NCBI GenBank assembly: GCA_030653365.1
Contig: JAURZL010000013.1
Location: 1-64,000, forward strand
Direction of reading: 5' to 3'
DNA length: 64,000 nucleotides
Source: Anaerolineaceae bacterium
Lineage (GTDB): Bacteria > Chloroflexota > Anaerolineae > Anaerolineales > Anaerolineaceae
Shown here: positions 24,798 to 34,051 of the stretch, piece by piece
Numbering within the stretch: position 1 is the first letter of the stretch
Layout of the letters: each line of letters opens with the position of its first letter
Translations under genes and position numbers: made by a program
The notes under the pieces: model-generated
The model's database searches: none
Told to the model about the DNA's origin: nothing
Seen by the model: the letters and a program-made list of their open reading frames with translations, nothing else

Positions 24798-26663
24798 ATG
24801 ACCGAAGAAATTAGCATAACCATTGATGGAACAAATCAAACGGAACTCCTGTTTTATTTGCTCGAAGTCGTTGTGGACACCAATTTATTCATGCCATCCA
24901 TGTTTAGCTTATTGATTCATGATGATGAAAACCCAAAAGGATCGGGAAAAATGAAATATATCGATTCAGCCATTTTTAAAGTTGGAGCGGCTGTAAAGAT
25001 AACGATGAAAACAGATGATATTCCAGATGAACAAAGTCTTGTGAAAGAAGATTTAATAGAAGGTGAAATTACAGCGCTTGAACCTATCTTTTCAGCTGAT
25101 GGAACAGCGATGTTGAGGGTGAGAGGTTATGACAAGTCCCATCGATTGACTCGGGGAAAAAAGACCAGAACTTTTGAAAAAATGAAGGATTCAGCGATTA
25201 TACAAAAAATTGTCCAGGAAGCGGGGCTTAGTTGTCAGGTTGATACCACAACGATCACATATGATTATGTGATGCAGTATAACCAAACAGATTGGGATTT
25301 TATCTGGTCGCGTGCACAAAGAATTGGATACCAGGTTTATTACCATAATGGTAAATTGAATTTTAAAAAAATGGATTCAGTCATAAGTGGAAGTGATCCT
25401 GCAAGATTAACCTGGGGCTACAATCTGAGAAGATTTGAACCAAGACTTTCTGCTATTGGGCAGGTAAATGAGACGATTGCTTCCGGTTGGGATCCAGTTG
25501 AAAAAAAAGAAATTATTGGTAAAAAGTCAGGTGATGTAAAGATTGTTCCAGAAATTGGAATGGGTCAAAATGTTGGCGGAGACGCAACCAAAAAAGCTTT
25601 TGGTTCACCTGCTATAAATTACTTAGCTGATACTCCTGTATTCAATGCGTCTGAAGCTGAACTAATTGCAACAGGGGAAAAGAGTCGTACAGAAAGCACT
25701 TTTATTCAAGCCGAAGGAGAGTGTGCTTATGGCGATCCCCGACTGATTGCCGGAAAAAAAGTTGTTGTTGACGGAATTGGCAACCGATTTAGCGGAAAGT
25801 ACTATGTAACAGAAGCACAACATCATTACAGCCGAGGAACGTATACCGTGTATTTTGGAGTTTCAGGGCAAACTCCCAATACAATTCATGCATTATTAAA
25901 TAACGGTGGAGGTAATCATAGCAATCGAATTGACGGAGTTGTCACTGCTGTAGTAACGAAAAACTCAGGAGATCCGAACGACCTCAGCCGGATACAGGTA
26001 AAATTTCCATGGTTGCCAAAAGACAGTGGTGCAGAGCTTTCCAGTGCCTGGGCAAGAATCGTAACTCCTGGTGGTGGAAAAGATCGTGGTTTTCTATTCT
26101 TTCCTGAAATCAATGATGAAGTCCTGGTTGCCTTTGAGCATGGTGATATAAATTATCCATTAATTGTGGGTGGATTATGGAATAAAAAGGATCTTCCCCC
26201 ATTAAAAAATACGGATGCCGTCAAAAGTGGAGAGGTTAATCAGCGGGTATTGAAATCGCGTAGTGGTCATCAGATTATGTTGGATGACACCAAAGGCGCA
26301 GAAAAAATAACAATCCAGGATAAATCCACAAAGAATATTATTGAATTTGATGTTGACAAAAAATCAATAACTTTTAAAGCCGAGGGTGATTTAATTTTTG
26401 ATGCAGGTGGAAAGTTCACTGTAACGAGTAAGGGCGACCTTTCTATGGCTTCGAAAGCAAAAGCATCCTTTGAAAGCCAGAGCGCAATGAGCATGGAATC
26501 CAAACAAAAAACTTCAGTCAAAGTAGGTTCCAATGAACTTGCTCTGCAAATGGCAGGAAGTTCTTTAAAGGGCACCCAAGTGGAGATCAATGGTAGTGCT
26601 AAAACAGATCTAAAAGGTGGTGCTATGGTTCAAATTCAAGGTGGAATTGTAAAGATAAATTGA
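24798..26663 (+). CDS. VgrG/gp27-gp5-like central spike protein (Afp8-like)
   Basis: 621 aa. Residues about 1-370 are the gp27-like late-control-D fold (ITALEPIFSADGTAMLRVRGYDKSHRL, QYNQTDWDFIWSRAQRIGYQVYY). Residues about 378-470 are the gp5 OB-fold (VTAVVTKN, RIQVKFPWL, WARIVTPG, GFLFFPEINDEVLVAFEHGD). The rest is a repetitive beta-helix needle (KITIQDKSTKNIIEFD onward). It forms the trimeric spike that punctures the target membrane. No effector extension is present at its C-terminus. AGGAAG precedes the ATG. Confidence 0.92.
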   Translation: MTEEISITIDGTNQTELLFYLLEVVVDTNLFMPSMFSLLIHDDENPKGSGKMKYIDSAIFKVGAAVKITMKTDDIPDEQSLVKEDLIEGEITALEPIFSADGTAMLRVRGYDKSHRLTRGKKTRTFEKMKDSAIIQKIVQEAGLSCQVDTTTITYDYVMQYNQTDWDFIWSRAQRIGYQVYYHNGKLNFKKMDSVISGSDPARLTWGYNLRRFEPRLSAIGQVNETIASGWDPVEKKEIIGKKSGDVKIVPEIGMGQNVGGDATKKAFGSPAINYLADTPVFNASEAELIATGEKSRTESTFIQAEGECAYGDPRLIAGKKVVVDGIGNRFSGKYYVTEAQHHYSRGTYTVYFGVSGQTPNTIHALLNNGGGNHSNRIDGVVTAVVTKNSGDPNDLSRIQVKFPWLPKDSGAELSSAWARIVTPGGGKDRGFLFFPEINDEVLVAFEHGDINYPLIVGGLWNKKDLPPLKNTDAVKSGEVNQRVLKSRSGHQIMLDDTKGAEKITIQDKSTKNIIEFDVDKKSITFKAEGDLIFDAGGKFTVTSKGDLSMASKAKASFESQSAMSMESKQKTSVKVGSNELALQMAGSSLKGTQVEINGSAKTDLKGGAMVQIQGGIVKIN

Positions 26664-26699
26664 TATGAAATCGTTACAGTCAGATTTTCAGGAGAAAAA

Positions 26700-26990
26700 A
26701 TGAGTTTTCCAGCAGCGAGATTAACAGATATAACAGCAACGGGCGATACGATTACCGGCCCTGGTGTTGCAACGGTGTTGATTGGCAATATGCCAGCTTC
26801 GGTAGTTGGAGACATGGTGAGTGGAGCTGCCTGTGTCGGATCCATCATGATGGGTAGTATGACAGTTCTAATTGGTGGTAGACCAGCTGCACGAATGACA
26901 AGTCAGGTAGTGGGATCTAATCCAATAACTGGCGTACCTGTTTCTACAGTTGTAGCGAAAGGTGAACCAACGGTCCTGATCGGCGGTTGA
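26700..26990 (+). CDS. PAAR-repeat spike tip protein
   Basis: 96 aa. It opens with PAARLTDITATGD and contains G.P.VLIGN and VLIGGRPAARM followed by a closing PTVLIGG, the repeat pattern of PAAR proteins that form the sharp metal-binding cone on VgrG-like spikes. AGGAG is placed well before the ATG. The stop overlaps the longest possible frame of the next gene. It has no added toxin domain. Confidence 0.9.
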   Translation: MSFPAARLTDITATGDTITGPGVATVLIGNMPASVVGDMVSGAACVGSIMMGSMTVLIGGRPAARMTSQVVGSNPITGVPVSTVVAKGEPTVLIGG

Positions 26991-27010
26991 AAGAAGAAAC
27001 GAGAAAATCA

Positions 27011-27424
27011 ATGAAACAAGATTTACGTAAAGCATATTTAGGAACAGGTCTGGCATTCCCGATGCAGGTAAACTCGAAAGGTGAGATTGCCCTTGTAAGT
27101 GGTCCTACGGATATTGATCAATCGATCAGGATTATTCTGGGTACCCGACCAGGAGAACGAGTGATGCGACCTACCTTTGGTTGTAAAGCGCATGATCTCT
27201 TATTTGAAGTTCGAGATGCAACTACTGCCAGCCTATTGAAAAAATATGTGATTGATGCATTGAATTTTTGGGAACCACGAATTCAGGTATTAATGGTTGA
27301 TGTCTTGATTGATGATGATATGGATGGTGCCCTGCAGGTTGAGATTGATTATGAAATAAAAGCAACTCATGATACCCGAAGTATTGTTTATCCATTCTTC
27401 CTGGCTGGTGAAGAAAATTGGTAA
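27011..27424 (+). CDS. gp25-like baseplate protein (Afp9-like)
   Basis: 137 aa from the ATG at 27011; a TTG at 26987 overlapping the PAAR stop is an alternative. The gp25/W family is shown by YLGTGLAFPMQV, I..SIRIILGTRPGERVMRPTFGC, and L....DAL..WEPRI. It is a wedge component of the baseplate that starts sheath assembly. It is followed after 34 bases by the baseplate J gene, the usual order in eCIS and T6SS-like loci. Confidence 0.92.
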   Translation: MKQDLRKAYLGTGLAFPMQVNSKGEIALVSGPTDIDQSIRIILGTRPGERVMRPTFGCKAHDLLFEVRDATTASLLKKYVIDALNFWEPRIQVLMVDVLIDDDMDGALQVEIDYEIKATHDTRSIVYPFFLAGEENW

Positions 27425-27458
27425 GTTCAAGAAAAAATGATAATGTAGGAGAACAGGT

Positions 27459-29552
27459 ATGCCATTACCAACACCGAATTTAGATGATTTGAAATTTCAA
27501 AAAGACCTGGTGGATGAAGCAAGAAAACGAATCATTCATTATTGTCCGGAGTGGACAGATTACAACTTAAGTGATCCAGGAATTACGTTAATTGAGTTAT
27601 TTGCCTGGATGACAGAATTAATGGTATATCGATTGAATCGTGTTCCAGATAAGAACTATATTAAATTCCTGGAACTTCTCGGTCTCCAAATTAAACCAGC
27701 CAGCAGCGCAAGAACTGATTTAACATTCTGGCTTTCAGTATCCTTACCAATAAGCGAAGATAATCAGCAATCGGTGATCATACCTCGAGGTTCTCAGGTT
27801 CGATCCGACTCATCAGAAAGTGAAGAGATAATTTTCTCAACAGATCGAATGTTAGAAATTGTTCCTCCGAAATTTTATCAACTTCGAAAACCAACAGAAG
27901 TGAATAAAAATTATTATCCAAGATTGGGTATAGAAACGTTTTATCCTTTTGACCGTTATAACCCTAAAGAAGGGGATATGTTTTATCTTGGATTTGATCT
28001 GGAAAATAAACTTGAAGGCCACATTCTCAAATTCAATTTTACTTGTGAACCAACTGAGGCAGTTGGTATACGCAGAGAAGATCCTCCCTGGGTCTGGGAG
28101 TGTTCCATGGGTGAAGGACAGTGGCAGGAAATCCCTTTGAGCAAATATCAGGGTGAAAAAGACACAACCGGTGGGCTTAATAATCCTACAGGGAGTCTGG
28201 TTGTATACCTGCCTTTGGAAGCAAAACCTGATGTAGTCAGTGGACAAAATGCTTTTTGGGTGCGGTGCAGATTGGAACAAAGAAATCCTGCGCAAGGAAT
28301 GTATACCGAATCACCTCGTGTTTTACAAATTGAAGCTTACTCGATCGGTGCAACCGTTCCAGCAACGCATGCGATAACATTAAACCAGGAATTTTTAGGG
28401 ACAAGTTCAGGAGAAGCTGGTCAAATTTTCCACTTAGAGCGCTTTCCAGTACTTGGTCTTCAGGAAGGTGAAACGATATTGGTTGAAGAGCATCGGATTG
28501 GGGAAGTTGTTCTGGTTCCATGGAAACATGTACTTGATTTTTCCATATCCTCAAGATTTGATCGTCATTTCACGTTGGACGAAGCATCCGGGCAAATTAC
28601 TTTTGGACCTTCTGTCCGGCAATCGGACGGAAGTGTTGTTCAATATGGTCGTATTCCAGAGAGTGGAAGAAATATTTACTTTAGTACTTATCGATTTGGA
28701 GGTGGATCAAATGGAAACCTGCCTGTCAACAATCTCCACACGATAACTACTTCATTAGCGTATATATCACGGGTTACAAATTTAATTCGTGCAACTGGTG
28801 GACGGGATCAGGAAAATCTGGATGAGGTAAAACTAAGAGCACAACGCGAACTTCAGGCACAAAAACGTGCAGTAACCGCACAGGATTTTGAACAACTCAC
28901 TTTGGATTTCAGCCGGACAATTGCACGCGTAAAATGTGTCACACCAAAAATGGATCAAGTTCGTGGAGAATTGGGAATTGTGGAAATGCTTGTTGTTCCA
29001 GCAGTGACAGATTCGCTCGTTGTCGGTGATATTTCCAGGTTACATGTTCGAGAAAATTTTATTGGTGAATTAATTAATTATCTCGATCGTTATCGCCTAT
29101 TGACAACCCATGTACGTGTGCGGGAACCGGAATATCTTGGAATCCAGGTAAAAGCACAAGTTGTGGTTGATGACTATAGTAATCCAACCACTGTGATTTC
29201 GCGCATCAATCAACATTTATTAAATTTCTTAAACCCATTAGTTCCTTATCCGGAGACTGAAGAACATGATCATTTGTTGGAACAGGGGTGGAATGGTTGG
29301 CCATTTGGGAAAAGTCTTTTTGCTGCTGAAATTTATTCCTTGGTGCAGAGAGTTCCTGGAGTGAAGTATGTGTTGGATATTGAATTATTCTCCAGACCTA
29401 TCAATCCCAAAATTGAAAGTAATAATCCTGATGAAAAATCTGATCCCGTTCCTGTCGAAGATAAAGTAATTTGGGTTGCTGAGAATGCTCTTATATGTTC
29501 TCTCGAGCACGAAATAATGGTGGTTGCTTTATCGGATGTTCATAGAGAGTGA
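27459..29552 (+). CDS. Baseplate J-like wedge protein (Afp11-like)
   Basis: 697 aa. It opens PLPTPNLDDLKFQKDLVDEA and has the conserved WTDYNLSDPGITLIELFAWMTE. Further on are VLGLQEGE, YRFGGGSNGNLP, ATGGRDQENLDEVKLRAQ and RAVTAQDFEQL, characteristic of putative baseplate assembly proteins of the J/gp6 type. It builds the wedge ring around the spike hub. GGAGAAC precedes the ATG. Its last codons overlap the next gene region. Confidence 0.9.
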   Translation: MPLPTPNLDDLKFQKDLVDEARKRIIHYCPEWTDYNLSDPGITLIELFAWMTELMVYRLNRVPDKNYIKFLELLGLQIKPASSARTDLTFWLSVSLPISEDNQQSVIIPRGSQVRSDSSESEEIIFSTDRMLEIVPPKFYQLRKPTEVNKNYYPRLGIETFYPFDRYNPKEGDMFYLGFDLENKLEGHILKFNFTCEPTEAVGIRREDPPWVWECSMGEGQWQEIPLSKYQGEKDTTGGLNNPTGSLVVYLPLEAKPDVVSGQNAFWVRCRLEQRNPAQGMYTESPRVLQIEAYSIGATVPATHAITLNQEFLGTSSGEAGQIFHLERFPVLGLQEGETILVEEHRIGEVVLVPWKHVLDFSISSRFDRHFTLDEASGQITFGPSVRQSDGSVVQYGRIPESGRNIYFSTYRFGGGSNGNLPVNNLHTITTSLAYISRVTNLIRATGGRDQENLDEVKLRAQRELQAQKRAVTAQDFEQLTLDFSRTIARVKCVTPKMDQVRGELGIVEMLVVPAVTDSLVVGDISRLHVRENFIGELINYLDRYRLLTTHVRVREPEYLGIQVKAQVVVDDYSNPTTVISRINQHLLNFLNPLVPYPETEEHDHLLEQGWNGWPFGKSLFAAEIYSLVQRVPGVKYVLDIELFSRPINPKIESNNPDEKSDPVPVEDKVIWVAENALICSLEHEIMVVALSDVHRE

Positions 29553-29560
29553 ATAAAAAT

Positions 29561-30601
29561 ATGATAGTTCAAACCAGTAATTCAATAAATCAAATCGACC
29601 AAACTGAGACTGTATTCCTCTCACATGTTGCTGATTTCTATAATCGCTACCCTGGTGAAGAGGTTTGCTTTACCACTTCCATTACTTTTGACAAAAGCCT
29701 ATCTGGGTCGATCCTTTCTATAGCATTACCAGAAGGACTTCAATTGATCGAACATTGGGTTGATAATCCTGAAATTAACAAAAGCACATTTGTGCGAGAC
29801 CTTACTTCTGGTCAGGTGGTTGATGTGCATTTGGACAGAAAAAATGAACCCGGACGTCAGGTTCAATTGAAAACAAAAGCGCGAGTGGTGAATGTAGGGA
29901 GACTGGCTTATCTTGTAAGTTTCGCAGAAATTCGTGATAAAAAGGGAGAATTGATTGCCAGCGAAAATATTCGTGTAGCGGTTCATCCTACCGGAAAATA
30001 TATGAACTTCCTTCCAGAAATTTACCATGGCAATGAATTTCTTGGGCGGTATTTAATGTTATTTGAAAGTTTCTGGAAACCAATTGATCAACAAATCAAC
30101 CAGATGGATTTATATTTTGATCCAGATTTAACCCCAAGCACATTTTTACCATGGTTGGCATCCTGGTTAGGTGTAACATGGGATGAATCATTGCCAGAAG
30201 TGCGTAAAAGAAAATTGCTTCATATGGCTGTTAAGTTATATCAACGACGTGGAACCAAAACAGCTCTTGAAGACTATTTGAAAATTTATACAGGTGGTGA
30301 TATTGATATTATCGAACACCGTGCGAAGAATTTTGTTTTAGGGAAACATACCAAATTAGGTTCCGCGGTTGCTTTAGGTTCACAAAATTTACCACATACT
30401 TTCACCGTTAACGTCAGAATCGAAAAATATGAACTGGAAAGAATGCAGGCAAAAGACTTATCTCGAAATGAAAAAGCATATTATCAAAAATTGGAAGAAA
30501 TTATTGAAGAACGAAAACCTGGACATACAGCTTTTTATCTTAATTTAGAAATCAAAAATTCTTCAAAATCCGGACACGAAGTAGGAAAGGACTCTCTATG
30601 A
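29561..30601 (+). CDS. Phage tail protein I-like baseplate component (Afp12-like)
   Basis: 346 aa from the ATG at 29561 (GAGAGTGA lies eight bases upstream); a GTG at 29549 overlapping the previous stop is possible. The N-terminal half is beta-rich (LSIALPEGLQLIEHW). The C-terminal half has the tail protein I motif: NFLPEIYHGNEFLGRYLMLFE, DPDLTPSTFLPWLASWLG and LYQRRGTKTALEDYLKIYTG. It is a wedge partner of baseplate J. It shares an ATGA overlap with the following gene. Confidence 0.88.
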   Translation: MIVQTSNSINQIDQTETVFLSHVADFYNRYPGEEVCFTTSITFDKSLSGSILSIALPEGLQLIEHWVDNPEINKSTFVRDLTSGQVVDVHLDRKNEPGRQVQLKTKARVVNVGRLAYLVSFAEIRDKKGELIASENIRVAVHPTGKYMNFLPEIYHGNEFLGRYLMLFESFWKPIDQQINQMDLYFDPDLTPSTFLPWLASWLGVTWDESLPEVRKRKLLHMAVKLYQRRGTKTALEDYLKIYTGGDIDIIEHRAKNFVLGKHTKLGSAVALGSQNLPHTFTVNVRIEKYELERMQAKDLSRNEKAYYQKLEEIIEERKPGHTAFYLNLEIKNSSKSGHEVGKDSL

Positions 30602-31728
30602 GTAATGATAATTTATTAACATTATTTCCAAACAAACGAATGAAACCCTATGATGGGATGTCGATAACTGCAGATGTATGGAACCTTGCACATGAATACC
30701 ACCGCCAGTTAGATCAAGCTCATAATCTTTTCTTTCATGGATCTGGAATCTTAATTGGAATGGAAGTAGTAGCAAGCGATCCACCTGATTCTATGGTTTT
30801 TATATTGCCTGGGGTAGCGGTAGATGCTAATGGAAAAATTATTGTTTTATCAGATCCTGTAGCTTATGATCTCGGTGATGAAATTGAGGGTCCGCTATAC
30901 CTGACCATTGTACATCGAGAATCTACTTCCGGATTAAAAAAGAATAATGATGGTTCAGGTCTGGCATTTGTTAAGGATGAATTTCTTGTGACTGCGCGTC
31001 AGACTTTACCAGAGAGTCCCATGGTTGAATTAGCAAGATTTAATCGGGAAGACAGAAAATCAGTCATAAATGATGCGAAAAACCCAAAGTCTCCCTTTAT
31101 CAATGAAATTGATCTCCGATACCGCAGACGTTTAGAGATCCACAGTGAACAATTAATAACCACAGCCGTTATTTACTTGGGAGATGATAAGAATCCCATT
31201 CAGGGTCAGGGATTAATTCGATTATCGGAAATTGTTAGAAAACTAAATAATATTAACCTTGTAGTTAATGATAAGGCACTATTGGATCCAGGTATTCTTG
31301 GATATTCCTTTTTGTATCTGGTTGGTAAAGGAAAATTTTCATTAACAAAAGCCCAATTAAAAGGATTACAGGGTTACATTTCTCATGGAGGGTCAGTATT
31401 CATGGAAAGTTGTAATCCTGCAGCACACGATTCTTTTATAAATGTGGCTAAGGAAATAGAATTGGATATTAAAAATAAGCTCCAAAAAGATCATCCATTA
31501 ATGTCACAACCATATTACTTTGTTACCCCACCTGTTGGATATGAACTTGAGGGTGAAATACTGCTATGCCCGGGATGTATTTTAAGTTCCTTTAATTATG
31601 GTGGGTTGTGGTCTGGTGAAGGCAGGGATCGAATACCAACAAGAGAAGAAATTCGATCTGCTACTGAATGGGGAGTAAATTTATTAAGTTACATCCTTGA
31701 AATGAAGGATAAAGAAAAAGAAGGTTAG
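30598..31728 (+). CDS. eCIS-associated protein with DUF4159-like C-terminal half
   Basis: 376 aa. The N-terminal half (VWNLAHEYHRQLDQAHNLFFHGSGI, then VFILPGVAVDANGKII) is of a kind I associate with tail accessory proteins at the end of eCIS operons. The C-terminal half (YLVGKGKFSLTKAQLKGLQGYISHGGSVFMES, then DHPLMSQPYYF) resembles DUF4159, a glutamine-amidotransferase-like fold that usually lacks catalytic residues. The function is unknown. It overlaps the tail protein I gene by four bases, so it is part of the same operon. Family calls are from recollected patterns. Confidence 0.55.
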   Translation: MSNDNLLTLFPNKRMKPYDGMSITADVWNLAHEYHRQLDQAHNLFFHGSGILIGMEVVASDPPDSMVFILPGVAVDANGKIIVLSDPVAYDLGDEIEGPLYLTIVHRESTSGLKKNNDGSGLAFVKDEFLVTARQTLPESPMVELARFNREDRKSVINDAKNPKSPFINEIDLRYRRRLEIHSEQLITTAVIYLGDDKNPIQGQGLIRLSEIVRKLNNINLVVNDKALLDPGILGYSFLYLVGKGKFSLTKAQLKGLQGYISHGGSVFMESCNPAAHDSFINVAKEIELDIKNKLQKDHPLMSQPYYFVTPPVGYELEGEILLCPGCILSSFNYGGLWSGEGRDRIPTREEIRSATEWGVNLLSYILEMKDKEKEG

Positions 31729-31761
31729 TATCAATGTTTGCATTGAAAATTGGAGAGAACC

Positions 31762-32877
31762 ATGAGCTATAACGGCACAATACATGTGATTGATAAAACA
31801 GGCTGGTCGAAAACTTTCCCGCTTGAAAAAGCATTGACCATGATAGGAAGCGCAACATTTAATGATATTGTGCTCTCAGACGATCACGGGAGTGGAGTAG
31901 CAGCTGTTCATCTTCAATTGATCAGTACACAAAATGAAAGACGTAGTTTTCGATTAATTAATTTGGTTAATGAAACTTTGTCTATGGTTCTATCAAATGC
32001 GAGCGGAAAAGTAATCATTCCTGCCAAGGGATCCAGAGAACTCCAGGATGGAGATGCCATTCAACTTGGAGATTTTAAAATCACTTTTTATTTACAGGCT
32101 GTGAATGGATTATCTATTGAAAAAAGAAGTCAAAATATTGGATTACTGTTGGAAATGCCAGGAATTACTGTAAAAGAAGGGAAAATATTAATCGGCCTCT
32201 TAACTGTCAAGAATTATGGACAGGAGAAACGATGTCAATTTGAGGTTGATTTAGAAGGACTCCCTTCAGATTGTTACCAAATCGATCCGGCACCACTTTT
32301 ATTCGCAGGTGGAGAGGAAAAGTTACAAATTCGATTTTTTCATCAGGGGATTCGTCCCACTGCCGGGGATTGCCCTATCCAGTTAAGGGTAACTGCAGTT
32401 TCTGCTTATCCTACGGAAGAAGTTCTTTTGCCGCTGGTATTAAGTATTGAACCTGTTTACCGGTACAAGGTTGAAATTATTGAAGAAAAGGACAAAGTTA
32501 AAGAAGCGATGGAAGTAGTTGTTCCAATCCGATTTACCCCAACAGAAATTGAAATGATTGAGGGGAATCTGAAAGAAGAGGAAAAACAAACAATCAACGA
32601 GTCGGCCGATCTTCTGAATAGTCAACAAATCCATCAAATCACTTCTCAAGAATCAGATATAAATGAAAAATCAACTCAAACGACTGTTGAAGTGGTTGTT
32701 GAGGAAGAGGTTGAAGGTGATTGGTGGGCTGATCAAATCCAACCTCTGCGAACTACTTCAAATTCTGACCCATTGGCAGACTTGAAGCGGGGCAAATCTA
32801 AATTAACTGTTCCAAAATCCAAAGTACAAGTCTTAAAAGCAACTGCTGAGGATGAAATGGAGAGCGAAAATGAATGA
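31762..32877 (+). CDS. FHA-domain protein of the eCIS locus
   Basis: 371 aa from the ATG at 31762 (GGAGAG upstream; a longer frame from a TTG at 31750 is less likely). Residues about 5-112 form a forkhead-associated domain: MIGSATFNDIVLSDD, the H of AAVHLQL and L.DGDAIQLGDF. FHA domains bind phosphothreonine, but the usual R-S pair is degenerate here. Residues about 118-235 look like a NEW3/CARDB-type beta sandwich (GKILIGLLTVKNYGQEKRCQFEV). The last 130 residues are acidic and probably disordered. No membrane segment is seen. It precedes two membrane proteins and shares its domain types with the 2095-aa protein. Confidence 0.7.
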   Translation: MSYNGTIHVIDKTGWSKTFPLEKALTMIGSATFNDIVLSDDHGSGVAAVHLQLISTQNERRSFRLINLVNETLSMVLSNASGKVIIPAKGSRELQDGDAIQLGDFKITFYLQAVNGLSIEKRSQNIGLLLEMPGITVKEGKILIGLLTVKNYGQEKRCQFEVDLEGLPSDCYQIDPAPLLFAGGEEKLQIRFFHQGIRPTAGDCPIQLRVTAVSAYPTEEVLLPLVLSIEPVYRYKVEIIEEKDKVKEAMEVVVPIRFTPTEIEMIEGNLKEEEKQTINESADLLNSQQIHQITSQESDINEKSTQTTVEVVVEEEVEGDWWADQIQPLRTTSNSDPLADLKRGKSKLTVPKSKVQVLKATAEDEMESENE

Positions 32878-32913
32878 TTTTCTGAAAAGAAACATTAATA
32901 ATGAGAAAAAACC

Positions 32914-34026
32914 ATGATCAATACATTATTGGATAATTTCTTTAATTCAATTCCTACGACTGTGGCGGTAATAATCGTTTTAGGGTTCTCATTACTGGCT
33001 TTGTTGATTGCAATTCTTATTTCATTGTTATTAATCCGTGAAATTTTACGAGTTAAATGGAAAAATCAGACAGTTTCTCGATTTATTCAATTAAGAAATG
33101 AAGGAAATGTTAACGAGAAATTCCTATTGAAGGTTGATGTTCCTCAATCTGATCTTTTTTATAAATGTTTAATAGAAGGTAAAGAATTATCTAAATCCAC
33201 TACTGTTTTAAAAGTTTTAATACCGCAAGAAACTAAACCTGAGCCAAACACCTACGAAATGAAACCGATGCAATTCTCTGCAACTGATTCCAATTCTGAG
33301 ACTCAAGCAAAGAAGAAAAGCGAAGAAAAAAAGAAGGTAAAAGAATCTGCTAATAATGCTAAAGATAAGGCCAAAAAAGGATTGGGCTTCATGCGGTTAG
33401 TTTCCGGAATTCTTGCTACACTTGGTTCATTAATACCAGGTTCGGTTGGTGGATCATTGAAAGAAAAATCAGGAGAAATTCAAAAGGTTTCTCAAGATGC
33501 CAGTACAAAAATACAAATGCCTGAACAAAAGTTGAAATCCGTTGAGCATCTGAAAGGACAGGTAAATCAGATCACTCCTGGTGCAAAGGATAAAAAATCC
33601 ATTCCAGCTAAGGTACAGACTAGTGAAACAAATCAAATTCAATCTGTCAGTAATAATAATATTTTGGAACCAGCACCTGATTCATTAACGAATAGGTTAC
33701 AGGTGCGAGAAGTATCATATTCTGATTATTTGGAAACCCCCTCGCTTTCTCCAGGAAAGTCCTTTTGCTTAGAAATCCTGTTGGATCCAGTTCGACCTTA
33801 TCGATCCGGAAAATATTATATTGAAGTCATCATTCGTCAAATTCAATCATTTAATGACTTATTATCTGAAGATCAGGCGGTTACAAATTCAGGTTTAAAT
33901 ATATCCGTAAATGGTCTATCTCCTGTCTTTTGGATATTGTCTTTCGTAATGGTTCTATCTGCAATCGTTATCAATGTGACGTGGGCTGTATTTTTTATAA
34001 ATTGGTTGGCAAGATTCGTGATTTAG
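32914..34026 (+). CDS. Two-TM membrane protein of the eCIS locus
   Basis: 370 aa. One transmembrane helix lies at about residues 18-44 (VAVIIVLGFSLLALLIAIL) and another at about 338-364 (FWILSFVMVLSAIVINVTW). Between them is a Lys/Glu-rich, probably disordered region (about 128-260) that includes a short Gly-rich hydrophobic segment (FMRLVSGILATLG). A beta-rich part follows (LRVREVSYSDYLET-like to YYIEVIIRQ). I do not recognise a family. It sits between two FHA-domain genes, so it may anchor or gate the injection system at the membrane, which is inference. Confidence 0.65.
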   Translation: MINTLLDNFFNSIPTTVAVIIVLGFSLLALLIAILISLLLIREILRVKWKNQTVSRFIQLRNEGNVNEKFLLKVDVPQSDLFYKCLIEGKELSKSTTVLKVLIPQETKPEPNTYEMKPMQFSATDSNSETQAKKKSEEKKKVKESANNAKDKAKKGLGFMRLVSGILATLGSLIPGSVGGSLKEKSGEIQKVSQDASTKIQMPEQKLKSVEHLKGQVNQITPGAKDKKSIPAKVQTSETNQIQSVSNNNILEPAPDSLTNRLQVREVSYSDYLETPSLSPGKSFCLEILLDPVRPYRSGKYYIEVIIRQIQSFNDLLSEDQAVTNSGLNISVNGLSPVFWILSFVMVLSAIVINVTWAVFFINWLARFVI

Positions 34027-34051
34027 TTTTTAGTAATAGGAGTAATTAACC

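Noticed and set aside
24798-26990. Spike and PAAR genes as a type VI secretion system
   Set aside because: There are no TssJLM membrane-complex genes, no ClpV of T6SS type and no Hcp; the gene order is that of eCIS.
10656-30601. Contractile tail genes as part of a prophage
   Set aside because: No capsid, terminase, portal, integrase, lysis or replication genes occur. ATPase, DUF4157 and DUF4255 genes are eCIS markers.
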